Shown piece after piece: positions 19,443-29,220 of a stretch of DNA of 64,000 nt. Position 1 is the first letter of the stretch; every line of letters starts with the position of its first letter. The notes under the pieces were generated by a model. It was given only the letters and a program-made list of their open reading frames with translations. It did no database searches and was not told the origin of the DNA. The DNA is from Triangularia verruculosa (Eukaryota; Ascomycota; Sordariomycetes; Sordariales; Podosporaceae). The stretch covers positions 1 to 64,000 of the forward strand of contig MU863995.1 of NCBI GenBank assembly GCA_033296885.1. The letters are read 5' to 3'. The translations under genes were made by a program, and so were the position numbers.

Positions 19443-20943
19443 GATGATGACTGGGTGTTTCGAGAGATAACTGAGCTAGAGGTACCTAACAAAGGTAACG
19501 AGATTGAAAACCAGTTCAACCCAAAACGAAGGAGTGTGTGGAAGTTAGGTGATCTCGACCAGCGAGAGAAGAACGACAATCAGGCAGTAAAGGAGAGGAT
19601 CGAGCTGAAGCTGAGGAGGTATCAAAAACGAAAGATCAGCGATACTAAATGAGTTATTATACTTTTCGTACTCACATGCAATAAAAGCTCAATGATCTCA
19701 TCGACCCAAATATATCGACAATGTTACATTAGAGTATTCCCAACCATGCCCAGTTTCGGGTCGCCTCTACCTCTTGCTGTCCTCTCGGTCTTAGACCACC
19801 TTAAAGTCCGAACAGTAGTGGGGAAAAGAGCAAGTCATGGAGACATTACTGGGTCTTCCAAATGGTACAGGTTCCCGTTCTGGCCCATCTTTTAGCCTTG
19901 GGAGGATCTTAACTCAAGGCAATGGCCTCGTCTGACGGAAGGAGCCAGCTTTGGGCCAACTGACCACCCTGTGCCTCATCGAGGAACCCTACCTTGAATC
20001 GAGATCTCGTTAAGTCTGATGGTGGCACAGCCGAATGACCCCCGCCCTCGGCACTAAGCGAGTGAAAGGAGGCACGGAATGAGGTGCATACATCACCTAG
20101 GTAGGTACCTAGGAATGCTTTGCCTTCAGGCCTTGTATTTACTTAGGTAGGTATATGGTCTTCTCCAATAGATTAGGTACCTACCTTGAGGTAGTTATTC
20201 CCGTGACTCGACATTCCACTGTTAAACGTCCTTCGGGTTTCAGAATGCTCAGGTACCTACCTTACCTACGTACTAAAATCAATGTACCTTATGTTCGTTA
20301 TCCCGGTCGCAACCCTCACAGCCCCTGTGGACTGAGGTAGGGCTGAACGCATCGTTAGTCTCGCGTGACTTGCCAGCACAGGAAATACAACGTGGGCCGG
20401 CGACTGACCTGGCAGCCAAGGTCATCGCCCACTTTTCTGTGCCACACTAAGCCGCGAGGCTTGGGTCTAGTGTTCTGAAACTTAATTCCTGTGTCGACAA
20501 ACAGCTGGTGGCCTTCTGGGCCCCTTCCGGGTCACATTGCGCCCGTTGATCATACCTTATTTCGACTCAATCGGTGCCTGTGTTGGTTAGGTACCATGCC
20601 ATCTTGAGTGAGGTGTATACCTTAGGTACCTAACTAGGTACCTGGATAGGATAAGGTTAGGTAGGCAGCATATTCGATCGCGTGATGAGTGATGATACTA
20701 AGCCGCCTTTGAAATCATAATAGGAACAAATGCAAGAGGAGTGATGGAAATAAATGCTGAGAATTCAGGTGGAACTATCGACGGTTCCAAAAGCAACCAT
20801 TGGTGGAGCAAAACCCAGCCGACCCACAGGGATTTTGACGCCATAGCTGGCGCCGCCAACTTTTCGAATTGAACCAAGTCGCGTCTCCGTCATCATCTCA
20901 AGAGTACATCTAGAATATTTTACATTTTCACCCACATGGCACA
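19443..20943. other. Intergenic, 1.5 kb, rich in TAGGTACCTA motifs
   Basis: This divergent promoter region lies between the deaminase-like and Ap4A phosphorylase genes. At 20096-20280 and 20586-20670 it carries a dense set of ACCTACC / TAGGTACCTA motifs on both strands. The first 200 bp also contain an open frame through the leader of the minus-strand gene. No gene is supported. Confidence 0.55.
20096..20670. repeat. Cluster of dispersed TAGGTACCTA / ACCTACC motifs
   Basis: At least nine copies of the TAGGTACC core or its ACCTACC half occur here, for example at about 20100, 20145, 20175, 20250, 20588, 20625 and 20636. The motif is palindromic around GGTACC. Confidence 0.7.
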
Positions 20944-21996
20944 ATGAGTTATACGAAGTCTTCCTCGCTTAACATTGACGAGCGTGCTCTGCTGGGTGAA
21001 TTTAATCAGCGAGTAGAAGAAGGTGTTGTCATCTATGACAGCGACCACAGAGTCATCAGACAGGTCTACCAGGGCTTCCCAGTAAGTGCCGCAGCATGCT
21101 CCTCGTCATCTAACACTAGTTGGCTCACCGACAATGGAACATTTCGACTTCAGTTCGAGTTCCGTATCTTTGCAGGACACGCCTCAAAACCAGAGGTTTC
21201 TTCTTCTGGCGACACCTCCCTGGCATCCTCGGCAGAAACACCCGAATACTTGCCAGGTAGCGATATTAGTCTCACCGGCTTTGAAATCCGCAATTCCTCT
21301 AGTGATGTGGGCCCCGCACACTACATGATATTCAACAAGTTTTGTGCCGCCCGCCCTCATTACTTGCTCCTGACACAGGATGGACATCGACGACAGCATG
21401 AGAGCTTGAACATGGACGACTTCCATACGCTATGGGGCGCGTTGGCGGAATTGAATAAGAACTGGGAAGCAAAGAAGCCCGGAGCCAGACGGTATTTGGG
21501 CATGTTCAACTGTGGGATCGATAGCGGATGCAGCAGGTTACACAAGCACATGCAAGTGTTGGCTGTCCCAGAGGAGTCGGAGTTTAGGCTCTGGCCAGAC
21601 TCGGGGTCAAATGATGGGGGCCAAGAGCACATTCCATTCAAGTATTACAAGCACAACATCGATGAGCAACTGGACGAGTCTTCACGCGAGCGAGCGGCAT
21701 GGACAAAATATCTCGCGTTTACATCGGCTGCACATCAAGCCCTGGCGGATATTGGTCATGTTCCACATGCGCCAGACGGAGTTGACCTCGCCACGATAGT
21801 TCCCCACAATGTCATTCTCACACGAGAATGGCTCCTTGTGATCCCAAGGACAAAGGCCGGGATGAATGGGGCCGATGCCAATGCTGCAGGCTACCTGGGC
21901 ATGGTCTGGGTTTCAGACGAGGAGAGGGTGAAGAGGTGGACAGACCAAGGCCCTACCAAGCTACTGACCAGTCTGGGCCTACCAAATAATAACTAA
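20944..21996 (+). CDS. Ap4A phosphorylase / ATP adenylyltransferase with an in-frame intron
   Basis: The unspliced ORF reads 350 residues, but an intron at 21082-21153 (GTAAGT...CTTCAG, branch point TCTAAC) is 72 bp long and free of stops. Removing it gives 326 residues and joins GFP to FEFRI, which restores the family's conserved strand. The exons are 20944-21081 and 21154-21996. The HIT-superfamily active site is SRLHKHMQ, with H176 and H178 after splicing, preceded by MFNCGIDSGC. The C-terminal ATP_transf segment has VPHNVILTREWLLVIPR. The enzyme cleaves diadenosine tetraphosphate with phosphate to ATP and ADP. It has no targeting signal. APA1/APA2 of yeast are the known relatives. Confidence 0.92.
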   Translation: MSYTKSSSLNIDERALLGEFNQRVEEGVVIYDSDHRVIRQVYQGFPVSAAACSSSSNTSWLTDNGTFRLQFEFRIFAGHASKPEVSSSGDTSLASSAETPEYLPGSDISLTGFEIRNSSSDVGPAHYMIFNKFCAARPHYLLLTQDGHRRQHESLNMDDFHTLWGALAELNKNWEAKKPGARRYLGMFNCGIDSGCSRLHKHMQVLAVPEESEFRLWPDSGSNDGGQEHIPFKYYKHNIDEQLDESSRERAAWTKYLAFTSAAHQALADIGHVPHAPDGVDLATIVPHNVILTREWLLVIPRTKAGMNGADANAAGYLGMVWVSDEERVKRWTDQGPTKLLTSLGLPNNN

Positions 21997-22279
21997 ATGG
22001 TCTCTTCGATCTGAGTTAGATTTGCGTAATTAAGTAGACTTCGGGTCGACAAGGAAGCACTTGTGGCAAGTGGTTATTTACGACAAATAGTTGCACCATC
22101 TCGAAGTCGTCTGCGGGAGTGGTTGTTTTGGCTTGGAAATTTAGTCGAATATCAAGATGTTTTTCAATATTACTGCAAAATTATATACCCGTCTTGTGGT
22201 GTTCATTTATCACGAAAACCTACGTATTATTTGCCGAAAAGTGTACTTTTGGTTTCGCTGAAGTCTACCGCACTGCTCT

Positions 22280-23095
22280 TTAAAGCATCATAGTTCCCAC
22301 GCCCAAACCGAGAGCTAGCATGAATCCAGGAATTACAGCACCAGCCATAGCAGAAGATCCAGCGGGCGCGGTGGTTGCAGCAGTTTGGGTCTCAGTGGTG
22401 GGGCCAGCCTCTTGAGTCTCAGTCTGAGTCTGAGTCGTAGTGGTCTGGGCATCTTCAGCTGCAGAAGTGGTTGAAGTTTCGAGAGCAGTTGAGGACGTCG
22501 TCACACCATTCCCTTCGTCGTCGGAGTCCGAGTCTGTGTCGTCGCCATTGGGATTAACCAGGTTGAGGGTCCTCGTTCCGTTTCCTTTCTGGGCCTCGTC
22601 ACCATTCCGGCCAAAGACTTCGTAGCTGGCCCAGCTGTCCCTGCTACTGGGTTTGAGCGAGGCACAGCCCTCAAAGTAGTAGTTACTGGCGCAAATGCTG
22701 TTTCCATCGGCAGTGACACCTCCACCGGCGTTGGTGCAAGAAACCATGAGCTGCGAAAGGGTGCGCGAGAAATTGTCAAAGAAGTCGTTGATGTCGTAGC
22801 TACCGGGGCTGAGACAGGCGCGGCAGTTGTGAATATATCCGTACCACGCGTTTTCACGGTCGCTGTTGGGGATGCAAACGCAATCGCGGATTTCCTTTTG
22901 TGATTTTGTCTTCATCCAGTCGATATTCTGGCATTTCATGATGGCATTGGCGATCTTGGTGCAGCCGCACTTTTCCAGCTTATCAGGGCCATCTTCGGCA
23001 GAGGGGGGACCGGAGCCGGGCGGGCCGCGGGCGAGCACGCCAGTGTTGGGAAGTAGAAGCGCCACGGTGGCGAGGAGTTTCATGGGAAGATGCAT
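22280..23095 (-). CDS. GPI-anchored cysteine-rich cell-surface protein
   Basis: The 271-residue protein has a signal peptide (MHLPMKLLATVALLLPNTGVLA). A cysteine-rich ectodomain (about 40-150, CGC, CVC, CRAC and isolated cysteines, about ten in all) is followed by an acidic DDTDSDSDDE stretch. A Ser/Thr-rich stalk then leads to a hydrophobic tail preceded by small residues (APAGSSAMAG), as for a GPI-attachment signal. The spacing is not a clear CFEM match, so I leave the family open. It is expected at the plasma membrane or in the wall. It is divergent to the next gene. Confidence 0.85.
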   Translation of the reverse strand: MHLPMKLLATVALLLPNTGVLARGPPGSGPPSAEDGPDKLEKCGCTKIANAIMKCQNIDWMKTKSQKEIRDCVCIPNSDRENAWYGYIHNCRACLSPGSYDINDFFDNFSRTLSQLMVSCTNAGGGVTADGNSICASNYYFEGCASLKPSSRDSWASYEVFGRNGDEAQKGNGTRTLNLVNPNGDDTDSDSDDEGNGVTTSSTALETSTTSAAEDAQTTTTQTQTETQEAGPTTETQTAATTAPAGSSAMAGAVIPGFMLALGLGVGTMML

Positions 23096-23488
23096 CTTGA
23101 GGTTGCTGGATGTATTCCAAATGAATGACTGTAGTTGGTATCGGTGGCGATGAACGAAAGTGATGAGGCAAAAACGGCAGAAGAATCTTCACGACGCGTC
23201 TCTTCGCGGCATTGGGTTAAGATTGCCTTTCTAGGCTCCGGTTGGCCTGTGCGCTGACCCAAGGGCGGGTGGGGGGTAAATAGGGGTTTAGCAAAACGCT
23301 GGGGCAAAGAAAGAAGGGAAAGCCAAACGGAACTTTGTAGCATAAGTTTCTTCTATGGGAGCTTCTCACACTCTCGATATGGTTACATTGTGTAGGTTTA
23401 GATGTCGGGTGGCGGAAATTCGACATGCACGTCGAATTTGCGACTCACATCCTCCATCTACCATCAGCCCTGAATCCTGAAAGGCGCC
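23096..23488. promoter_or_regulatory. Divergent promoter region
   Basis: These 393 bp separate the GPI-protein gene and the hypothetical gene on the plus strand. No specific element is recognised. Confidence 0.45.
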
Positions 23489-24061
23489 ATGTCTGTTGAT
23501 CTTCGCCGTGCGCTCGCGCGCCACGAACTTCAAAAGAAGCAAGATGAACTCAATGCGCTGGAAAAGAAAAGACAGGAGGACTACGACTTGCAACAGCTTC
23601 ACCAAGAGCGACAAGCTGGCGGGTACGGATCGGCACCCGGCGCCTGGCAGGCTGCCGCTCTTTGGAATTTGACAGCTCCAAAACCCCGCTATCCCATCAT
23701 CATCGGCCCCGAAAGCATCTTCAAATCAGCCGACCAATTCGGTGCATATTTCGAGATATCCGAAGTGCCTACGGTGGCAGAAACTCGGACAGTGGATCTT
23801 GATGACTTGGATGGTCAGCCTCCTAGCCCAGGGAAGACTGCAGACCCCGATTCCAGCGAAAAGCCGTACGTAATCTGTGATGTGGATATGAGTCAATCCC
23901 TAGACCTTGAGGATTGTACCATAGGGGACCACATTCTGGTTTGGTTCCATGACAAGCCCAGAAATGCCTGGCTCCCGCGCGCTTGGAAGGAGGGGAATGG
24001 TCAGGATGGTCCAACAAAGTTGAAGACTACAGCAAGCTTGACTGCTGAGGATAAGAACTAG
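23489..24061 (+). CDS. Hypothetical protein with N-terminal coiled coil
   Basis: The 190-residue ORF begins MSVDLRRALARHELQKKQ. Its first 42 residues are a charged helix likely to form a coiled coil. The middle (48-75) is Gly/Pro/Trp-containing and reads as a structured strand (YPIIIGPES). The C-terminal half has DDLDG and a late aromatic segment HILVWFHDKPRNAWLPRAW. No family is recognised. The start context GCGCCATGTC is good, and no intron is required. Confidence 0.7.
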   Translation: MSVDLRRALARHELQKKQDELNALEKKRQEDYDLQQLHQERQAGGYGSAPGAWQAAALWNLTAPKPRYPIIIGPESIFKSADQFGAYFEISEVPTVAETRTVDLDDLDGQPPSPGKTADPDSSEKPYVICDVDMSQSLDLEDCTIGDHILVWFHDKPRNAWLPRAWKEGNGQDGPTKLKTTASLTAEDKN

Positions 24062-24397
24062 GGAATGTTGCATGGGGAGGAAGAAGGACCAGCAGCATCA
24101 CACCACGCTATCGAGAATCAAAATCGACGACTGATTGGAAGTATAAGAGATCTCGGAATCCCACTAGACTAGCAATACTGGCACTCTTGGATCTGGGCTA
24201 TGAATTCTATGTAAGATGTACCTCCTAGCACGCAGCTTCATCGTGTCCTTATATCGTGCAGCGAGCAACTTGTTGTCCCTTCCAGGATGGTTGCAAAATG
24301 GTTGATCAACCAATAACCCTAACCCAGCTCTCACTCATGCAAAAGACTCGCTGCCTCCTTGCTTAGATAAGATAAGAAACAAATTCTGCCCCACAAT

Positions 24398-24410
24398 TTC
24401 TGGAAGCTTC
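24398..24410. promoter_or_regulatory. Heat-shock element, TTCnnGAAnnTTC
   Basis: TTCTGGAAGCTTC is a perfect three-unit heat-shock element, about 365 bp before the Hsp start codon. It predicts Hsf1 binding. Confidence 0.8.
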
Positions 24411-24533
24411 CGGGCATCTCCAAGCAAATTCCAACCACTGTAGTCCAGCACTTTCCAGCGATTTCCAGCGCTTACTCGCCTGCTTTGGTGATGCTGAATC
24501 CAGGCATCAGAGTGTCGTGTCCCAACAAGACTG

Positions 24534-24546
24534 TTCTGGAGCATTC
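24534..24546. promoter_or_regulatory. Second heat-shock element, one mismatch
   Basis: TTCTGGAGCATTC has the same spacing as the element at 24398 but with GAG in place of GAA. Together the two suggest cooperative Hsf binding. Confidence 0.6.
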
Positions 24547-24764
24547 GCAACGCCAGCAAGGCTTCGTAATGTAGTGTAGTTTAGGCACAGCATAATTGAA
24601 TACTTAAGTCGTCCGTTTTGCCCTGTCTTTGTCCCCATCATTCTCATTACCATCAGCATCAACAAACACGATATAAACCAGCACTCAATCGGCAGCCTCG
24701 CTCAAAGATCATCATTCAAAGAAACACCGCCATATCAAAGCAAAACTCTTCACCAACAGTCACC

Positions 24765-25514
24765 ATGTCCATGTTCTTTGCCCCCGCTTTCTGCGCTCCT
24801 GAAGAGCCCAACTTTATGCCTTTGTTCCGCTTCCTTGACGAGTGGGAACAGACCCAGCAGCAACAGCCTGAGCGCAAACAGCAGCAGCAGCAGCAACACC
24901 CCAAGAAGCAACAGCCTCAGGTCCTGCAGAAACAGCAGCAGCAGCCTCAGCTCCAAAAGAAGGCTCTTCCTCAGCCTCAACCCAAGCGCTTCCAGCCAGC
25001 ATTTGATGTGCGGGAAGTAGAAGATGCCTATGAACTCTACGCCGACCTTCCTGGTGTTGCCAAGGAGAACGTATCAATTGAGTTCCCCGAGCCCCAGACC
25101 ATCACTATCTCCGGCAAAGTCGAACGCAACTACGACCAACTCTTTGCCCCATCCCAGGAGTCTATCTCCGAGAACCCTGAGGAGCAACCAAGACCACGAA
25201 GCCCCTACCAAGCCACTGTTGAGGACGACACCGAGGATGAGGAGTACGACGCCGTCACACCCGTGACCAGCCGCCCTGCTACTCCCACATCCGCTGAGAT
25301 TGTGAAGCAACCCGCCCAGCAACAAACCCAACAGACATCGGCACCCGTCAAGTACTGGCTCCAGGAGAGAAACTTTGGCGAGTTCTCCCGAACTTTCCAG
25401 TTCCCTGGCCGCGTCAACACGGATGAAGTCACCGCCGCGCTGGAGAATGGCATTCTCAGAATCCGGGTGCCCAAGGCCAAGGCTTATGAGAGGAGAAGGA
25501 TCACGGTTTTCTAA
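24765..25514 (+). CDS. hsp30: Hsp30-like small heat-shock protein with polyQ N-terminus
   Basis: The start at MSMFFAPAF (24765, context CACCATGTC) gives 249 residues; the frame is open upstream but that is leader. The N-terminus MSMFFAPAF-FMPLFRFLDE is typical of fungal Hsp30 proteins. Residues 30-75 are almost wholly Gln with Lys/Pro. The alpha-crystallin domain begins at FQPAFDVREVED and includes ELYADLPGV and TITISGKVER. It is split by an acidic, Pro-rich insert (about 125-200) and resumes at GEFSRTFQFPGRV to ALENGILRIRVPK, then ends in ITVF, the C-terminal I-x-V-type anchor. It is an ATP-independent holdase. Upstream heat-shock elements support stress induction. Confidence 0.93.
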   Translation: MSMFFAPAFCAPEEPNFMPLFRFLDEWEQTQQQQPERKQQQQQQHPKKQQPQVLQKQQQQPQLQKKALPQPQPKRFQPAFDVREVEDAYELYADLPGVAKENVSIEFPEPQTITISGKVERNYDQLFAPSQESISENPEEQPRPRSPYQATVEDDTEDEEYDAVTPVTSRPATPTSAEIVKQPAQQQTQQTSAPVKYWLQERNFGEFSRTFQFPGRVNTDEVTAALENGILRIRVPKAKAYERRRITVF

Positions 25515-26184
25515 GGGAGCGATTGGGATGGATAGGTAACACTGGCTTGGAACATGTGCACGATAGGATGGGAGTCAGGCGTTTGAGTTTCGGGATTCTA
25601 TTTGGGTTTAATGTACTAGTAATAGACGGTCTGGCTTCAGTGTTTGGGTTTCAGCATGAAATAGAAGTGATATAACCAAGCTCAACTCTCTTATGCACCA
25701 ACCCTGTCTTTTTCTCGTGATTGTCTCGAATATGCAACTAGGTACCCAGCAGTAAGCTTGTGCTACTCACCTGAAGATAATATCTTGGCTTCTAGGTTCC
25801 TTGACTAAGCACTCGACTTTCGAGACTGAGTAACAGAAGACACGGCTGCTCTCAGTAATTAGCTATCTAGGTAGGTGCTTTTGTTCTGTTTATCATCAAT
25901 AAGGGCAGCGAAAACGACTGATGGAATAGGCTGCGACAGTTGCCAGCAGCTGGCGGGCCCTGATCTCGACAATTCCGCAAAAGAAAACATCGAATTCGGC
26001 AGGGACTGAGACCCAGTGAATTTACCCAGCCTCCGGAACCAGAACATGCCAGTTCTCTGTCAGCCTAAATAGTCCGGTTGCTCCTAATCCACGACTCCCC
26101 TGCTTCTTTCTTTCTTAAATGCTCTCTTAATGACAACCCTTCCCCGCCATCAGGTTACACCCAACACGCCTCGATGATCACATT
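25515..26184. other. Intergenic, 670 bp
   Basis: This is the terminator of the hsp30-like gene and the promoter of a small secreted protein. TAGGTACC/TAGGTAGG motifs lie at about 25740 and 25868. No gene is visible. Confidence 0.5.
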
Positions 26185-26548
26185 ATGAGATTTCACAGCG
26201 CCTATCTTGCTTTTGCTGTGGCCTTCGCAGCAACTGCTTCGGCTATAGGCGACCCTATTGCTTGCACCTGCGATTCAAGTCCACCACAAGACAACAGGCG
26301 CCACTGCGACCGGTGGTGCGGTGACGCCTGCTTGAATTACCTACGAGAAGAACTGTTGATCATGGACCTGGCGCATTGTTTGGACTCTACCGTGAGCTAG
26401 AGATACCAACTGGCATAATTTGTAATAGCTTACCAATTGTTTACAGTGCGATATCAATACCTCTGCATTGAACCAGTCTCAAGGCGTTTGTGACTGCAGT
26501 TGCAAAAGTGTTCGTCAAGTCGCACAGGAGCCACAAGGTAAAAGGTAG
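26185..26548 (+). CDS. Small secreted cysteine-rich protein, two exons
   Basis: The exons are 26185-26391 and 26447-26548, joined across a 55-bp intron (GTGAGC...TTACAG), giving 102 residues. A signal peptide (MRFHSAYLAFAVAFAATASA) is followed by a mature chain of about 82 residues with ten cysteines: CTC, HC, WC, AC, HC, then after the join C, VC, DCSC. The even number fits five disulphides. Without splicing the ORF ends after 71 residues and loses four cysteines. The size and cysteine content match effector-like or antimicrobial secreted proteins, but no family is recognised and no function is claimed. Confidence 0.78.
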
Positions 26549-26843
26549 CAAAGGAGGTGGGAATGTAGCATTCGGTTCGGAACCTTTTAGCTGGAGTTTA
26601 ATCCATGTCAAGAACTGTCCTTCGCATCTCCAACTCCGGCATGAGGTATTCTACCTGTATTTCTCCACAAAAGCCCACGAATGAGAACAATCAAAGATAG
26701 CAGACGGACAATACCAGGTATGCATGCCGGTACTTTTGAATTCCGGTAGATGTACATATTTAAGTCATGGCACTGCTATTTCAGCATAATGCAGACCCGT
26801 GGATGACAAACTCGGCCTTCAAGTTTATTGTAGTCGAACAATC

Positions 26844-28145
26844 ATGAAGACATTGGCCCAGGTAGCGCTCTTGTCAGGGGTGTCAACACTTGTTGATGCC
26901 CTGCCTTCCACCGGGTTGCTTGCTCCCAGGGCACCACCAGCAGACTTTACGGCGAATCCGAACGTTGGACCAGGCGGCTCTCGGTGGAAGGACTCCCCCC
27001 ATTTCCGCATCTACGGCGCAACAGACAATGCGGTAGCCGACAGAGCAATCGCCATGCTCGAGGCTGCTTACACATGCTTTGTGGATGACCTCGGATGGCG
27101 CAGCCCCGGACTCAGCTTCAGACAAGACCACGACAATGGCCCTTGGCACAAGCTCAATGTCTACCAAGTGGAAACCCTCCCAGGCGCTGCCGCCAACACC
27201 CCTACTGACCTCAACCGAGGGCTGGCATGGCTCAACGTGGTCAGGACTTGGATGACAGAGCCGGGTGTCGTCGTGCACGAGTTTGGACATGCCCTCACCT
27301 ACTCCGCCCGGTGGTGGATCGACCAATACCGCACCGGCGCCTGGTGGGAAACCGTCGCCAACTTCGTGGCAGACACCTACCTCATCTCGCCACATTGCGC
27401 CCCCGCCCGTGCAAAGTACAGCCAGCCCGAAGGCAACACCATCATGGAGCTCAAAAAGGTCATCGGAGACTCTTTCCAGGTCATTGTCGACGGCACCGCC
27501 AACACGGCCAACCACTACCAAGCCTTCCCTTTTCTGACGTACCTCCACAACAACCCCGATCAGATCCAGGGGCTGGGACCCAGCATCTTTCCCGGAGTGT
27601 GGACGCAGTACAAGCGGTACAGCGATGAAACCCCTCTTCACGTGCTCGAACGGCTCATTGCACCGGGTGGTACCAAGATCCAGGCGGTGGTGGCGAAGTA
27701 TTGGGCTCGGATGGCGTTTGTGGACATTGACCATCCCAAGGCTCAGGCCATGTGGAGGAGCCAGAGGTCGCAAATCAACTACGCGAATCTGGACGGCCAG
27801 GGGAACGGAAGATGGAGAGTCAAGAGTGCAAGAAGACCGAGGTATATGGGCGCTAGCATCATTCCCCTCAAGACGAATGGGGCGGTGAACGTCAGTGTTA
27901 CTGTCACTGTTTCTGGTGCGGGGAGGTTGACGTCTACTCTTGCTGTGAGACAGACTAGTGGGGCAGTGAGGTACGTGGAGTTGGTGAACGGAAGTGGGAA
28001 TGTTGCTGTTGGCAACGGAGAGGAGGCGATGCTGGTCGTGGTCAACACGCCTGCAAACCTGGTGTTGTTTGACCCGTTTAAGTTGACGGCGGAGACAAAC
28101 ACCGGGGTTGACTATACTGTCCAGCTCAACGGCGCTACAGCTTAG
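26844..28145 (+). CDS. Secreted DUF6055-like protein with HExxH motif
   Basis: The likely start is MKTLAQVALL (26844), giving 433 residues; the open frame 15 codons upstream lacks a signal peptide. A signal peptide of about 20 residues leads to a domain with DSPHFRIYGATDNAVADRAI and a later VVHEFGHALTY. The latter carries H145, E146 and H149, the zinc HExxH pattern. This layout matches what I recall of the fungal and bacterial DUF6055 family, which is peptidase-like. The C-terminal 100 residues (about 335-433) are a beta-rich Thr/Val/Asn segment. It is secreted. Catalysis is not proven, and substrates are unknown. Confidence 0.85.
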   Translation: MKTLAQVALLSGVSTLVDALPSTGLLAPRAPPADFTANPNVGPGGSRWKDSPHFRIYGATDNAVADRAIAMLEAAYTCFVDDLGWRSPGLSFRQDHDNGPWHKLNVYQVETLPGAAANTPTDLNRGLAWLNVVRTWMTEPGVVVHEFGHALTYSARWWIDQYRTGAWWETVANFVADTYLISPHCAPARAKYSQPEGNTIMELKKVIGDSFQVIVDGTANTANHYQAFPFLTYLHNNPDQIQGLGPSIFPGVWTQYKRYSDETPLHVLERLIAPGGTKIQAVVAKYWARMAFVDIDHPKAQAMWRSQRSQINYANLDGQGNGRWRVKSARRPRYMGASIIPLKTNGAVNVSVTVTVSGAGRLTSTLAVRQTSGAVRYVELVNGSGNVAVGNGEEAMLVVVNTPANLVLFDPFKLTAETNTGVDYTVQLNGATA

Positions 28146-28527
28146 CCTTGAGCAAGGACATCCTGTGTATAAGCCTGTGTGAGATCCCTTGTTAGGTACG
28201 TACCTACTTAGCAGTTAAAAACTCAAAACTCTAAGCTGTTTTTCATCGTTTTCGATCACGTAAGGTATGCCGTTTTCCCGTACATTATTCTGTCTGGATG
28301 AAGATGCGGAGGGTGTACATCTGCCGGATCGCTGATAGGTTCTCAACTTTGCGGGTAAAAGAGTGCCATCATCGGCTAAGCTGCCTGGTTCCTGTGGATG
28401 AAGGCCGCAATCTGTCATTGCTTATATTTCGAGCCAATACCTACGCCAAGCTGCTGGATCGACATTGCAAGTTCTTGGTCTCTGAAGCGATAATCGAGGC
28501 CGAGGTGCCGATAACTTGTAACAGGAT
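28146..28527. other. Intergenic
   Basis: This holds a TTAGGTACGTACCTAC motif at about 28191 and the leader of the next gene. No coding support is seen. Confidence 0.5.
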
Positions 28528-29220
28528 ATGGGGTCGACAGGTTGGTTATGGCTCGTTGTGGCCCTGATCGAAAAAACAACAGCACAACCAGCTTCAGCCT
28601 CCACAATATCTTACCCGACCACTGGCACTACGACCTCAACTACAACATACACCAACCCCTCTACGCCTTTTGCCACCACAATCGATCACATCACCCTGCT
28701 GGACCCTTGGCCTGTCTCCCCTGACTTTGCATCCATCTTCCCTTATCCGCTTACGCAGACAGAGATTGTGTCCCGCACTATCATCTTGTCCCCTTCCTCC
28801 ACTTCGGTCCTGCCACCGTACAGCACAACACTTGACTGGTCACTATGGGCAGTACAGTCCTTTGACATGCCTCCATATGACGCACCCATCTGTCCTGGGC
28901 CAGAAGGAGAAGAAGGCTGCGCCTACGGGAGCATCAAGCCGGACTATCGATGCGAGGACTTGGGTCTAGAGACGCGGTGCGCGAGGCAGTGCGAGTTGAA
29001 GGATTGGGTTTGGTGGTGTAGGTTGCCTCGAAACGATGGGAAGGACTCGTCAGGTCTGGGCGCGCCGATGGGAAGGGTCTGCGCAGATCGAGCAAAAGGT
29101 CTCGGGGATGGAGGCGGAGGGCTGGCTTGGGTGCCGTTGGTGGAGCCTTGTGACCACACTGACTTCAAGGTTGGCTGTCCATTTTGTCCAGAGGAAGAAG
29201 AGGAGGACTGGATTGAGTAG
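28528..29220 (+). CDS. Secreted protein with a C-terminal Cys/Trp domain
   Basis: The 230-residue ORF opens with MGSTGWLWLVVALI, a short signal-like segment ending at TTAQP. Residues 20-50 are Ser/Thr-rich. Residues 120-185 contain seven cysteines with many aromatic residues (RCEDLGLETRCARQCE, WVWWCRL). A later CDHTDFKVGCPFCPEEEEEDW brings three more and an acidic tail. No family is recognised. It is one of several secreted-protein genes in this stretch. The start context is weak; the next ATG is far downstream, so the first is preferred. Confidence 0.68.
   Translation: MGSTGWLWLVVALIEKTTAQPASASTISYPTTGTTTSTTTYTNPSTPFATTIDHITLLDPWPVSPDFASIFPYPLTQTEIVSRTIILSPSSTSVLPPYSTTLDWSLWAVQSFDMPPYDAPICPGPEGEEGCAYGSIKPDYRCEDLGLETRCARQCELKDWVWWCRLPRNDGKDSSGLGAPMGRVCADRAKGLGDGGGGLAWVPLVEPCDHTDFKVGCPFCPEEEEEDWIE

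Larger units (their letters stand above)
24062..24764. other. Intergenic: promoter and leader of the small heat-shock gene
   Basis: This contains heat-shock elements (listed separately), two adjoining GATA motifs (GATAAGATAAG near 24367) and a TATA-like run near 24590. The leader from about 24620 is CA-rich, as is common in highly expressed fungal genes. Confidence 0.6.

Noticed and set aside
26883..27773. 296-residue minus-strand ORF opposite the DUF6055-like gene
   Set aside because: It mirrors GC-rich codons of the real gene and has no recognisable content.
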